From assembly GCA_022496185.1 (NCBI GenBank), contig WTXG01000142.1:1-64000 (forward strand): DNA of 64,000 nt, in the 5' to 3' direction. The notes beneath the pieces were generated by a model. The model was given only the letters and a program-made list of their open reading frames with translations. It was not told where the DNA came from and did no database searches. How positions within the stretch are numbered: position 1 is the first letter of the stretch; every line of letters begins with the position of its first letter. The DNA comes from Multifurca ochricompacta. Its lineage: Eukaryota; Basidiomycota; Agaricomycetes; Russulales; Russulaceae. A program made the position numbers and the translations under genes. Of this stretch, positions 20,721 to 31,872 are shown one piece after another.

Positions 20721-21131
20721 TGTAGTAGTGAATGCTATTCACCCAGCAAGACAGGAAAAACAAGAAGGCCCAAAGAGTTCATGAGAGTGATAAAAAGAAG
20801 CACCAGGTCCAATTCCAGGACTACTGTGTGCTCCAAGTGCTGGAACAAGAGGGTGGGTGGCTCATTCTTGAGGCTAGCGAGAACGCGCGAGAATGCCAAA
20901 GTTCTTATCTAATCCTTATCTGATCTTATTCTAACTGATATGTAATGATATTTTATTCCGCGCACTTCGGCAAAGCCTTGATAAAGTCAATTCCAAATAA
21001 AAAATATATATTTTGTTGATAACTTTCCTTTTAAATAGATACTCGACGATAACTTCCTTTTTAAAATAAATATTATTACAAATCACAGTCGTGTGACATG
21101 ATTACTGCTTTAGGGATGTCAGCAGTGGGGG
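20721..21131. other. A/T-rich spacer between inverted arm and TIR element
   Basis: No gene. GATAACTT plus C/T and A-run units occur twice (about 21018-21035 and 21048-21066). Confidence 0.5.
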
Positions 21132-23119
21132 AGAGTTGTATGGCAACAGGGACCGGCCAGCTCAGTTGCCGCGACAATGCCGCGATTTGTAAGCAGCTGA
21201 GTGAGAAAGACGACTGAGGACCTCAGAGACTCTATTTTTTCACTGTTTGTATTGATGTTTGTTTGGAAAGACTGTAAGTTGTTCTCCTCATATTCAGTGT
21301 AGAGAGGGTGATAAAGCAATGGATGGGGGCATTTCTTGAATGGGATGGATTCTTGGGGCTATTTTACAGCCCCTTTAAGTGTACAATACTTGACAATCTA
21401 CATGAGGGATCAAGACAGCAGTAGTGAATGCCAGGGATAACCCTGGGGTGCCTTCATTGGTACCTGTACTCGTACCTGTACCCACATACGGGTAAACCTG
21501 TGGGTTACCTGTGTAAATGCGTGCAAGTTCTTTACTTGCATCACGCATTTCAGATATCTGGCCCAGGCCTTCCCAGACCAAGAAGATACACAATGTGTTC
21601 ATTTGTGGCTGCTTAAGATCCCTCAATAACTCTTGTTTTATGTTTGGAAGATTAAGATAATTCAATATTCCATTATTGTTTATTATTCTGGTTTCAACTT
21701 TATACAAGTGCAACTAAAATCCACCCCAATATACAGAGATGATTAGAAAGGATGTAATAGAACATTGATGAAAAACCTGTCAGATAACCACACAGAATGC
21801 AAAATAAATTGATGGGTGCATAGTTAATGATAGGGGGAACCCCTCTATATTTGTTTTGATACCCATGTTACCCATAAAATGAAATGCGTGCAAGTTCTTT
21901 ACTTGCATTGCACATTTCAGACAATCGGCCCGGGCCATCCCAGTCTAGGAGATACACACTTGAATACAACATGTTCATTTATGGCTACTCAAGATCCCTC
22001 AAAAATTGTTGTTTTACATTCAGAAGATTAAATTTATTTTTTATTTACATTATTATTTTATTATTCTGGTTTCATTTCATACAAGCGCGGCTGTCCTAGT
22101 CCCTGGATGCACATTTCTGTGCATTTAAGTCAACCTTCCTTAATAGGAAGGAGATCAGACAATATGCTGGTCTATGCGATGCAATATAGTCACTGCCCCA
22201 TGCAGCTTGTAGATACACGCGGGCCTTGTTTCAGTAAAATAAATTGATGATTAGATTATAGAATAGTCATAAGTATTCTAGAGTGTATTTTAGATAGTGC
22301 CAGACCGGCATAATTGATCATGTGTTAATAAAACAGATGCATCATGATTTTCAAGAAAATGGATCACTGATAACACTTTTATTTTACATTGCACTGTTGA
22401 TCTGCTTTAATATTTTGTAAGATAACACTAGAACATATCTAAAGATACCCTGTAGCATACATCAGACGATATCTTGTCCTTTTGGGGCTGCAGATCTATT
22501 TTATCTTGGAAATTCTACTGATCTTGTCAATGCATAATGGGCACCTGTACCCACCAAACCCGCCACACAGGTACGGGTTTGCATGGGTTGGGAGCTGTAT
22601 ACCTGTACCTGTACCCAGCAAAACACATGGTGCTTACTCACGCGGGTATGAAAACCCTTGGTGATCTCTAATCACAAGGGTCCTTGATTCATTCCATTGA
22701 CTCCCCGGCCCTCTAATGGTGGCCCAGGCCATTCTTGCCAAACAATTAATATGTATTGCTCCTATTCCTACTTACTCTTTGGTGTTTTAATCACTAGCTG
22801 TTCCATTCCTTTTTTCTGTTCCTAACAAACACACTCAGTTCATCTTACCAACTACTTTAAGTACTATTCATTTAGTTTTTTTAATCCGGTTTTCTTAATA
22901 TGGCCTTGGACACGGCCTGCTCTCCTTTTCATCTGCACAACTTTATTCTACAGCCTCAATGATCATAATCATTGTCTTCGTTTTCTGACTGTGATGAAAA
23001 ACATTCCAAAGTAAAAAAGGAGAGTTCTCGAGGTCCTTGATTGCCTTTCGCACCCAGCTGCTTACAAATCGCGGCACAAACCGAGAAAACGAGCTGGCCG
23101 GTCCCTGTTGCCATAGAGT
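21132..23119. mobile_element. Candidate TIR-flanked non-autonomous DNA element
   Basis: Inverted terminal sequences of about 105 bp, at 21,132-21,238 and 23,010-23,119, share blocks such as GGCAACAGGGACCGGCCAGC and CGCGATTTGTAAGCAGCTG in opposite orientation. The interior (about 1.8 kb) is A/T-rich with no transposase. It holds two direct repeats of about 210 bp and clusters of ACCTGTACCC-type motifs near 21,460-21,500 and 22,540-22,620, reminiscent of hAT-like subterminal repeats in fungi. Target-site duplications are not evident to me. It could also be two nested elements. Confidence 0.5.
21508..22088 (+). repeat. Direct repeat pair of about 210 bp
   Basis: 21,512-21,715 and 21,885-22,088 share the order GCGTGCAAGTTCTTTACTTGCAT, then a GGCCC..GGCC..TCCCAG block, GATACACA, TGTTCATTT.TGGCT, AAGATCCCTCAA, and ATTATTCTGGTTTCA...TACAAGCGC. 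The two copies are diverged by indels. A tandem internal duplication of the candidate element. Confidence 0.7.
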
Positions 23120-23125
23120 TGGGTA

Positions 23126-23258
23126 CCGGTATCTTGGTTCGACAGAACTTGCCGTTGTTTACTTTACATCACGTGTCGAACCGCTATCCCGGAATCTCTG
23201 TACCTCTATCTTGGTTCAACAGAATTTGCTGTTGTTTACTTTACATCACGTGATTCGG
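23126..23258 (+). repeat. Two-copy tandem repeat with 77-bp period
   Basis: TATCTTGGTTC..ACAGAA.TTGC.GTTGTTTACTTTACATCACGTG occurs from about 23,130 and again 77 nt later. Each copy ends in a CACGTG hexamer. It abuts the right end of the candidate TIR element, about 250 nt upstream of the penta-EF-hand gene start. Confidence 0.8.
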
Positions 23259-23370
23259 CACAAAGTGCTGGGTGAATAGCCAAGAACGTGGTTTATCCTC
23301 ACACAACCGTCCCAAGTAGAATAAGCAGTGCTGCAGACACGATGAGGCCACCACCCTACCCCTCGGGCTT

Positions 23371-23376
23371 TATATA
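23371..23376 (+). promoter_or_regulatory. Possible TATA box of the penta-EF-hand gene
   Basis: TATATA within GCTTTATATACG, about 136 nt upstream of the start codon at 23512. A C/T-rich stretch follows, as is common before fungal transcription starts. Confidence 0.35.
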
Positions 23377-23511
23377 CGACTAGCTTCTACCTCCCACCTC
23401 CCACCTTCCTCCCCACCTTTCATCTTCAGCCAACTCCTACCCTCCAAGGTCATTCTCTTTCTCTCTTTTACCTTTGTTCTTTGGGTTCTTGACTGCTGTA
23501 GCAAACCTTCA

Positions 23512-25063
23512 ATGTTTCCATTCCGTAAGGTCCGTTGAATCGTAACGGGTTTTAACAAAGCGATCTACGACGGCTGATCAAAAAAAAACAAATATTGATT
23601 TTTAGCGTGATAAGAAGAACGGCAGGCGCTATCAGGGCAGCAGCGATGAATCATATTCTTCTTCTCAACAACAACAACAACAACCTGAATCCACTTGGGG
23701 TGTTCAAGGCAATTCGGCGCCTATCGGTTGGTCACCGTCGAATCCTTCGGTCGAGAGGCACGGTAGCTATCCTCCACATAGTGGGTTTCCCCCACAAGCA
23801 CAAGTACAAGCGACTGGCTTCACTACTACCACCCTCGGGGTTGAACCCGCTCACCCAGGTGGTTTTATACAACCAAGTGGTAGCCCCACTTCACCGGGGA
23901 GTGGCGTCTTTCGAATGGGCAGCACTTTGACACACCATCCTGGTGGTTTCGCCCCGCAGCTCGCCGCACTACCTAACGTCCAAAGTGACGAGTACGCCCA
24001 CTGCCCCACAATTCCCCCTCCCCCAACTGTCATCTTTTTAATCTACCAGGTGTTTTGCTTGGTTTGTCGCCGTAGATCAAGACGGCAGTGGACAGGTTTC
24101 TCCTGAAGAATTGCGTGAGAGTCTTTCCCTTTGTCTTTTAGAACCCGACACAAGTCCCCCAAGCTCAATTTGTAGCCATGTAGGCAGCGCACTCTTGAAC
24201 GATGGCGGTACGAATAATATCTATGAGGCCGGGCCAATGTCTCACATCCCCCCCCCGCCCCCCACCTTTCCAGGATTTAGGTTTTCCACCAGAACTGTGA
24301 AATATATCATGAGCATCTTTGTATGCTTCATTATCTCCCCCATCGAATATAAAACAGTGTACAAATTGCCTTGAACAGGATCTCGATGAAAGTGGCGGGA
24401 TTGGATTTCAGGAGGTAAGTAAAGCAAGTGCTCGTTACTCAAGAGGCGCTTGGATCTTATGTGTGCTGTGCATAGTTCGAGCCTTTATGGAACTACATGA
24501 ATGTAGGGGTTGTCAACCAACTGTTCTCCCTTTCTTGTCTGACTGAACATAATCCGATACCGATAGCAATGGAGGCAAATGTTTGACTCATTTGATATCG
24601 ATCGCGACAATAGGATCAACGGAACCGAGTTAGGCCAAGCGCTAGCTTATTACGAGTACGTCTCAACTCACTGTCATGTTTGATATTTCCTTTCGTTCGC
24701 TTACACCGAATATCCTTCTCAGCCTTCACGTGGGCCCATCTGTTCTGGACATATTGGTGAAGAAGTATGGTATGCCCAGTCTCCCTTGCGTTTTTTTTGG
24801 CCATAGTGAAGAGAACTCGTATCTTTCAAATAACAGGGACCATAGCTCCGCAGAACCAACAACGGCATCTTGGCTATTCTCCTGCTCCTGTTCTTGCTCC
24901 TCGTTTGCAGGTCGATCTAGATCATTTCGTCTGTGCATGTGTGGTCGTACAACAGATGTGTGGCTTGTATGACAGGTTTAACCAGGGTGGTGGTGGTGGG
25001 GCTGTAGTACCACAGCAAATGAGTCGAGACGAGTTCCTCATAGCCGTGATATCGCTCCCTTGA
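23512..25063 (+). CDS. PEF1: Penta-EF-hand calcium-binding protein (ALG-2/peflin family)
   Basis: I assemble ten exons: 23512-23529, 23606-23991, 24050-24120, 24184-24207, 24274-24320, 24379-24414, 24476-24502, 24567-24655, 24723-24769 and 24837-25063. All phases close, giving 323 residues. The N-terminal 130 residues are Gln/Pro/Gly-rich and probably disordered, as in peflins. EF-hand loops follow: DQDGSGQVSPEE, DLDESGGIGFQE and DIDRDNRINGTE. Then come a degenerate fourth region (VDLDHFVCACVVVQQM) and a fifth (RDEFLIAVISLP) used for dimerisation in this family. Such proteins act in Ca-dependent membrane traffic or repair and in budding (yeast Pef1 is the relative). It looks intact although it sits between the arms of a large inverted repeat. 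The 18-nt first exon is the least certain part. Confidence 0.85.
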
Positions 25064-25321
25064 AACTTTACTTTTTTGAAAAACCTTCGAGGGTTTTGTG
25101 GTAGAGAAAGGCTAATACAATACTATGTATTCGTCACTCCTCAGACCTCAGACGGGCTGGTAGAGACCGGGGAACTGGACAGTGGACAGCAATTCTAACG
25201 ATCATGATAAGATAATCCGAAGTGCATCAGATCAGATAACTGATTCAGATGTCATACCTTGTCACATGATGCTAATGCCTAGGCATGCTCAGGTGCACTC
25301 CATTGTTGACACTCCTTAGAC

Positions 25322-25801
25322 ATGTCCACTTACCTCCCACACCTAACACGTCGTATCATCGCCAACCAGCATACAACTCGCGTCACTCTCGTCTAGAGAC
25401 GGACATCCACCCATCAACACTTTCCCTCCTCGCCCCCGATGCGCCAATCCGTGTCGGTGTTGCAGAGAATAGTCGTGTGTGTGAGTGAGCGAGGACATCG
25501 AGTTGGACGGTAAAGTAACCCTTTCACCTCCCTTCCCTCTCTGAATTTCTTTGTATAATATGTCTGCACCCTCATGACTTTTCGGTATGGCTTGTTGCTG
25601 TTGCTGTTGCTGTTGCTATTGTTGTTGTTGTTGTTGTAGGCCATGGCGGCGCTGCAGGTTTGTCAGCAGATGGTCAGAATTGCCGATGACAGGCTTTTGC
25701 TGTTGCTATTGTTGTTGTTGTTGTTGTAGGCCATGGCGGCGCTGCAGGTTTGTCAGCAGATGGTCAGAATTGCCGATGACAGAGAACTGGGGAGGCTGTG
25801 A
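25322..25801 (+). pseudogene. Possible small gene with duplicated exon, frame uncertain
   Basis: From ATG 25322 the frame reads MSTYLPHLTRRIIANQHTTR and stops at 25394. An overlapping frame continues with TDIHPSTLSLLAPDAPIRVG. After a further frame change, DIELDGK ends at a GT donor near 25,516. After a poly-pyrimidine/TTG-rich stretch and TAG acceptor, the exon AMAALQVCQQMVRIADDREL follows, ending in TGA at 25,799-25,801. The exon occurs twice because of the 90-bp tandem repeat, and only the second copy runs into the stop. I do not recognise the product. Either a small intact gene with splicing I cannot resolve, or a frameshifted relic. Confidence 0.3.
25607..25782 (+). repeat. Tandem duplication, 90-bp period
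   Basis: 25,607-25,692 is repeated at 25,697-25,782 with no mismatch that I can see over the unit. Each unit starts with TTG repeats and TAG, then an exon-like stretch (GCCATGGCGGCGCTGCAGG onward). Confidence 0.9.
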
Positions 25802-25939
25802 CTGGAGGAACAGCCCCGAATGCACGTTCCATTTGACTTTAAAGTTGAAGAAAATAAAAACAGGTATTGAATGGCAGGCATAGTCAAAGATGGGCATACC
25901 TGGCCCACAGTAATATTTTCATGACTTGGGAGTTACTAA

Positions 25940-28560
25940 CTTCAATCTCACATTACATTATCATCCCACCAAAACTCACCGTGAAGTATGGAACAAAGTA
26001 TCTCAGCCTCTAAAGAAGGCATTCCACTCCTCCCGCAGAGTCAGCCGCCACTGGTTTGAGGATGACCTCACTGACCCCCTGAACACATAATCGTACGTGA
26101 TGGTGATTCATACTTGATGTGTTCCACCTTAGGGTCATCGGGATCGGGAATACGCGTCGAGTAATTCAGATTCGAAGGGATCCATATCCCTGAAGATTCC
26201 AATGCTTGAATTATTCTTCATGAATGTCCCCATACAAAATGGGTAAACTCCATCAAAGCCAGGTCGTTGACAATTGGCGCCCAGAGCAGCTGCGCCCCAC
26301 GAATTAAATATTTACGCGCGAGGACCATGAAATGATTAAAATGGCATCCTGGCCCCGTGTTGCCGTTCTGCGGACACAGAGATGGCTTGGTCTTCGATGC
26401 AGGAAACAGGATTTCAAACAGTTCCTTGATAGTAAAGAAGTGACAGAGCGCCCCGCCACAAGGTTGCGGGCCCCTTGACTAACGGAGAACCCCGATACCA
26501 CATCCATCATTCATGACACGAGAAGCAGTCTCTGAGAGGATCGACTCGGACGAAGCAACTCCACGCATAGACTCAGATCCCTTTCCGACCGAGATGCAGA
26601 CACGCATATGATTTGTAATTTCCTCATGAACGATTTCTGCGAGATTCAGAGGGGCCACAGATGGTAAAAGGAATTGGGAAGTGTCAATATCCAGTGCCAA
26701 ACGCTGGGACAAAACCGCATATATGCGCGCATCCGAAAGGGGGCCTGGGCCTGGGGACCCGCATAGTAGTTTGTCCATGGCAAAACCAATTTATCCCTTG
26801 TGAGTTTTTTGGTTGCCATGGTTGTAAAGTGTACCCCACCTGGAAAATGTAAAAAAAGGTCAAGACAGGATAACATATGGCTTACAATGGCCTTCCCATG
26901 TGAGAAATGCACTCCAACGAAGTGACGTCTTTAAGAGTATTGTATTTAGAGATCTTCTGAGTTTCCATCAGCTGGTCAAACCCAAGGTAAATGTAAGGTT
27001 GGGGTATTATCAATTCCCCCTGTCTGACACGGTTGGAAGGGTCCACAGAACGTGGCTGTGAGAATTGGGTGATCTTCCCAGAAGTGGAAAGAAAAAAGGA
27101 CCACATAGGACTGCCCTCCAACATTTGAAGTGCTCGACGCAGTTCAGTAAAAGGAGAGCGCCAGTCGTGCTCGCCAAAAGGGGTTGTGAGGGAATGAGCC
27201 TCATCGAATGAAATGTAGATTTCGATGTCCAGAGATTTCTTTGTCGAACGAGGAGAACGGCGCGTCTCTACACCTTCACGATTCACTGCATCTCGAAAGC
27301 GTTTAAATGCATTAGTTAATCGCATTAATCCCACGTTGGGTTGTGCCCTCATCTCCTTCAGAACGTTTAGAATAAATGAAGGGTATGAATGACCCATGAC
27401 AGATGTACGTTGCTAGCCCGGGCAACAACCTTATTGTAAAATGATTGCCTATCTCCACCTACGCTTTTCAGGTTCTGACCGCTTGACATAAGATCCCTGA
27501 ACGCGCGGATCCGGTAATTCCTGTCAGGGGCATTGTTGCTACGGGGATCCAGCTTATTCACAATGGTGTCCTGCGTCACTTCGAACAAAGCGAGGAGGAA
27601 ATGGGATGCCCGATTATAGGCCAATAAAGCTGTATCTTCTGATCCCCTCGGCCCCGCGAGAAACTCACGAAGTTCATTGTCCGGAGGGGGGAATCCTAAG
27701 ACAAGAAATAAGAAGACGAGACGACCTTTGCTGCCATGAGAGTGGGAAAGCCTCCCGGGACAACTCATCCATCAGGCGCGACTTGCCCATCCCAGATGAC
27801 ATATTGTCCTGTTCAGAAACCAGCGGATTCCAGTTCGCATTTGATGTCATCTTTCAGGCCTTCAAGTTGGATCATAGTAAACAAACTGTGCATTCCCACG
27901 AATTCACGACAACCTATAGACTTACCATCTCCTTCAAGTCGTGCTCGACCTTGGTTTCTGTAACCCAATCTAATTAGAAAACGATGTGGAGTCCAAAAGA
28001 CATCTAAGGAAAAGATACGGACCATGAGTTACGACAGCTTAATTCCTTGTTTGTTGCCCTTCTCAACACGTTGAAGAAATGGTAAACACCCTCACAGACA
28101 AAATCAGTTCAAAACCCATCGTATGCATCTTCAAAGGCCCCATAGATTCCATTGAATCTCTTTTAAATCTCCCGGTCTGATGCATCATGTGTAATTACAG
28201 CCCGCAAATATTTCATAAAATGAGGTCCTCCAAAGGGAGGCGACGGGATGAAGTAAAAAAAGAGGGGATGGCATGCTTTGCTGGGGGAGAGCTTGGCGCG
28301 TTGTTCGTCACTGAGGTCATATCACGTGATCTAGTACACGCAAATGGCAATTAGATACGGACCGACATCTCCGGTCCGGGAATCATCGCGCGCTAACCTT
28401 ATATACACACACGCATATATCTCTACATCCTACAACTAGAAAAATATAAATAGGTTCAAAGAAATAGATCTGATACACGGGTGGCCCGTCCGTGTTATAC
28501 GAGCGAGCCGCCCGTGCGGTGGGGGGTGAAAGCCCCTTGGACAAAGGTTACGCACACACA
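25940..28560 (-). repeat. Inverted repeat 1, right arm
   Basis: Inverted counterpart of 17,390-20,720, shortened by deletions. Homology includes the 3' flank (ACTCACCGTG at about 25,976) and, at the other end, the hairpin-containing upstream block at 28,455-28,550. Confidence 0.85.
25990..28030 (-). pseudogene. P-loop ATPase-nuclease, copy 2 (multiple deletions)
   Basis: Minus-strand homologue of the gene at 17.65-20.7 kb. The N-terminal exon is largely gone. SLDVFWTP, the P-loop SSGMGKSRL, the segment from NRASHFLLALFEVTQDTI to the DEAH box, and the sensor region are kept, and codon AAA is present where copy 1 has TAA. The C-terminal half has lost several blocks, for example between 26,440 and 26,500 and around 26,300-26,340. 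These remove the region before the nuclease motif and break the frame. Part of the QVKN core itself is deleted near 26,210-26,230. It is not functional as it stands. Confidence 0.75.
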
Positions 28561-28727
28561 ACTCAAGAGAAACCCGTTCTCTCCAAACACGCCACGGCAA
28601 TCACTTCAATAATAGAAGATGAAACCGAAAAAACCAAAAAAAAAAACCTGCCGTGAATCTCGTCATGTGATAATGGAATGCTCCCATCTATGATCCATGA
28701 TCAACGACGAGAACCCGGGAGAATATT

Positions 28728-29913
28728 TCACATCCTGACAAGGCCTCTGTTCATTGCCTCCCTGATAAAAAGAAATGAACATGTCAGCTGGTGCCAAAAA
28801 AAAGGCGTAGGGAGGAGGGAGGGGAACTTCATGCATGCGTGCATGCTTCTTACTGACCACATGTGTTGATTGGAGCAACAGCCTCTCAACTGTGCCGCTA
28901 CATCACTCGGAGTGCGATGTCTACATATGGGACATGGGACCTTAGTTGGCGGCTGTTGCTGGCTGGTTACTTGTTGCATCGACCCTGAGGTCGTCTGTCT
29001 TCTGGGCGCGCGTGGACGCCCTGATAAGAATCAGTCATGAATTGGGAATGTTGCTGGTTTGGGTTTTTTAAAAATAAAAATAAAAATAAAAAAAACTCAC
29101 TCTGTCTTCCTGCCATGGGAGCATTTGGGGGTGACCTCTCGTGAATGTAATCCTCGTTTCTTGCCCCAAAGTCTCGCCCTGCGTTGACATCTCCACCGTC
29201 GTCGTCGTCCGAATCACAATCTTCTACGCCATCATATCCATCCATGGGAGATGGTGGTCGAACAAAGGCTGATGTCATTGTCGTCATACCATAACCTTGA
29301 GCGTGATCATCATTCGCTGGATTCCCCCAGCCATTGGCGAGAGCGAAGGGAGGTGGCTGTGGGACTTCGGGTAGGATCCACATGCTGGGATGGGATAGTG
29401 AACGGGACACGTTTGAGGGGGGTTGGAATTGTGATGAGTCTCCATAAGGGGTCGGGAAGGTAGGGCGATAGAGGGATCCTGATGATGCGGATCCCGGTAC
29501 GGTTGGGGAAATATAAGCCGGGGCCGGGTTATGATGGTGTTGGGGTGGTGGTAGTGTGGTGTGGGTAGTGGGGGCGAAGGTGGGGGGTGAAGACGGTTGC
29601 GGAGGAAGAGAGTAGGGGAATGAAGGTGAGGGTGAGTATGGAGGTAGTGGGGATGAAGGTGCGGCACCGCCAGGACTAGGAACTGAAAGAGAAAAAAATT
29701 CGCGGGGTTCAATCGGGTTCAAGGAAGTCAAAACAAATATAAAAGATCGTGTGCGAACTCACACTGCGAAGTAGTAGGAGGTCCCGGGGCGAGCGCGGGG
29801 TGGTAATGATCACTCGCTAAGGCCGGGGCTGATGCTGCTGCCATGGGTACGGGTATAGGGTTTGCAGCCGGTCGAAAAGGTTGCGGGAATGGAGGTTTGA
29901 TATTCGGGGCCAT
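28728..29913 (-). CDS. Proline-rich protein with C-terminal Cys/His motif
   Basis: I assemble four exons on the minus strand: 29913-29763, 29682-29101, 29020-28858 and 28761-28728. Phases close, giving 309 residues. Residues 1-200 are rich in Pro, Ser, Tyr and His and probably disordered. An acidic patch (DCDSDDDDGGD) follows, then a basic linker. The C-terminus carries CPICRHRTPSD, RGCCSNQHMW and a final EAMNRGLVRM. The spacing C-X2-C..C-C-X4-H suggests a small zinc site, but I do not recognise a named domain. No signal peptide or membrane segment. A nuclear or cytoplasmic scaffold role is possible but unproven. The last intron (28857-28762) removes a region with in-frame readthrough, so the C-terminus could vary by splicing. 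Confidence 0.7.
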
Positions 29914-31872
29914 CGAAGTACAGGGTTGAGGTTGAGAGGAAGATGGTGGTAATTATTACTGTTAGTTGGATAGAGAGTGATTGTATTTAAGTGTCGTTGC
30001 GTGAACCGCCTTTAGAAAGTGGGAGGGGAGAGAGGAACGCGATGGGTCGGCGACCAAAGGATATGGGTGGGAAAAAAAAGGGACCCAGCGCCGTGCATGG
30101 GGTTCATGGGAACGGGGTTGAGGACGCCGAAGCGCAAGCCCACCGATCAAACAGTCCCCACACCAGGGCATGGTAGGGGGGTAGGGGGAGAGGCCGGTCA
30201 TCAACAAGCGTCAAGGGGTATTGTGATCAGAGAGGCGCCCACCCATGCCGCTAGAAAGCGGGTTTGCAGGGTCTCGAAACATCTCTCCATCATCTCCCAA
30301 CAACTCTCCAGGACGTTGATTGGAGGTTAAGCGCCATGTATGCCGAGGCGCCCAATAAATCTCCAGATTGCGACGAGAGAAAGAGGGAGAGGCGCTTCAA
30401 TACATCAATCATCGATCACGATACTTCACTCATTCGCCTATTCGCCTACTAAACAGGGTATCAACCCTGCGCCATAACCCAACAAAGCAACAGACTTCGC
30501 AATACGCAAGTTCCGGAAGGCTTCCGCGATCTCATATAGAATGAAACGAGATCGAAACGAGGTTGCATGATACGGTACGTACATGTAAATGTCCATGCCT
30601 TAAGAACCCCATGAAAGAGGCCATTCAATACGCGTGACCCCAGGGGGGCAGGTTCTGCGTTGCGTTGGAAGCTCGACACAATGGCAAACTCTGAAGGTGG
30701 GAAGGAGGGGGGCTTTTTCCTCCTCCGATCGTGCACGAGAAAGTCACCAATCGAGAAAACCCAAAGGAAAGGCGAAAGGCGAGAGAAGAGACGGAACCAA
30801 AAAGCTGATCGACACGTTCCATCCATGAAATGTGTGTGTGTGTGATGATATTATTAAAATCATGCACCTTCTACCACACACACCGGGAAAAGGAAGAATG
30901 AAATAACTCTTGTGTGGCTCTTGTTTGGTTCGGGAGTGGGAATATTAGATAGTGATCAGCAGCCGAGTCCCCCCCGTTCCCGGGCGAAGGGAAACTTGAA
31001 GCGGCGACTTGGTTATAATATATTATATAATACACAACCATCAAACGTGGGGGCGCTATTGGGATGATCTCGCGTGATCCGTTTATTGGACCTGGCGGTC
31101 CTCACTGGGCTCTAAAGGCTCTGACTGTGTAGTAGTAGCGACAGCCTCAGCCCAGGGCTACTGCACTTGGCGGGTACTGTGGACGCCTGGTTTATCTCAC
31201 ACCCACCTATCCCGCAGCCTGCTATCCACGTGCGAGGGTAGAGAGGTAATTATTAATCTCATTGATGCCATCCACCTACCCGTTCAATCGTTCGTTCGAG
31301 TGAACGATAGCAAGGTTGGCATAGCTTAGCTCAAGGCCGCAAACCTACCCAAGCGCCCAAAGCAAGCATGGTTCGACGACGAAGTATTTGAGCAAGGGTT
31401 CTTATCTTGTCTTTTCCTGCTCTTTGTCTTCTTCTCGCTCGCTCGTTTCGGCTCCTTCGCACTCATTGCGCATGGCGCTCGGACACTCACGCACCCATGG
31501 CTTCACTATTGATTGTTCGTTGTGTGGCAAGGCAAGTTGAAGGCAAGTGTACGAAATACCGTTGAAATAATCATGACATCGTATCCTCGCGAAGCTTCAA
31601 CAACGAGTCTCCTAGAAAATCATAGTGTCACGGAAACGAGGGCGTGTTCTGTCGATGCTCCGTTGAAATCGATGTCGTTGATACTGTTTCTCTACTCTAC
31701 CTTGGGTAATGAATTTACACATGCAGTCAATTGTCAATGCAGTCTCTCAAGGTCATATTAGGAGAATGAAACAAGAAGGAATCTCATAAACCTTACAACG
31801 CGATAGGTTTGGAGGGGCAAGCCAGACGTGATTTTACTTTGTAGTAGATATGTGTGTCAATAAGCTTTATTT
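29914..31872. other. Intergenic spacer
   Basis: Almost 2 kb in which I see no gene. Open frames are short and lack motifs. It holds G-rich purine stretches near 30,000-30,080 and a GT run at 30,830-30,842. The first part is the likely promoter of the minus-strand gene ending at 28728. Confidence 0.55.

Larger units (their letters stand above)
25064..25939. other. Spacer with decayed or small gene and tandem repeat
   Basis: The presumed 3' flank of the penta-EF-hand gene, then the possible small gene at 25,322-25,801 described separately, then A/T-rich DNA to the start of the inverted arm. Confidence 0.5.

Noticed and set aside
25587..25883. Frame with runs of cysteine (CCCCCCC)
   Set aside because: The cysteines come from TTG/TGC repeats in the 90-bp tandem; not a real protein.
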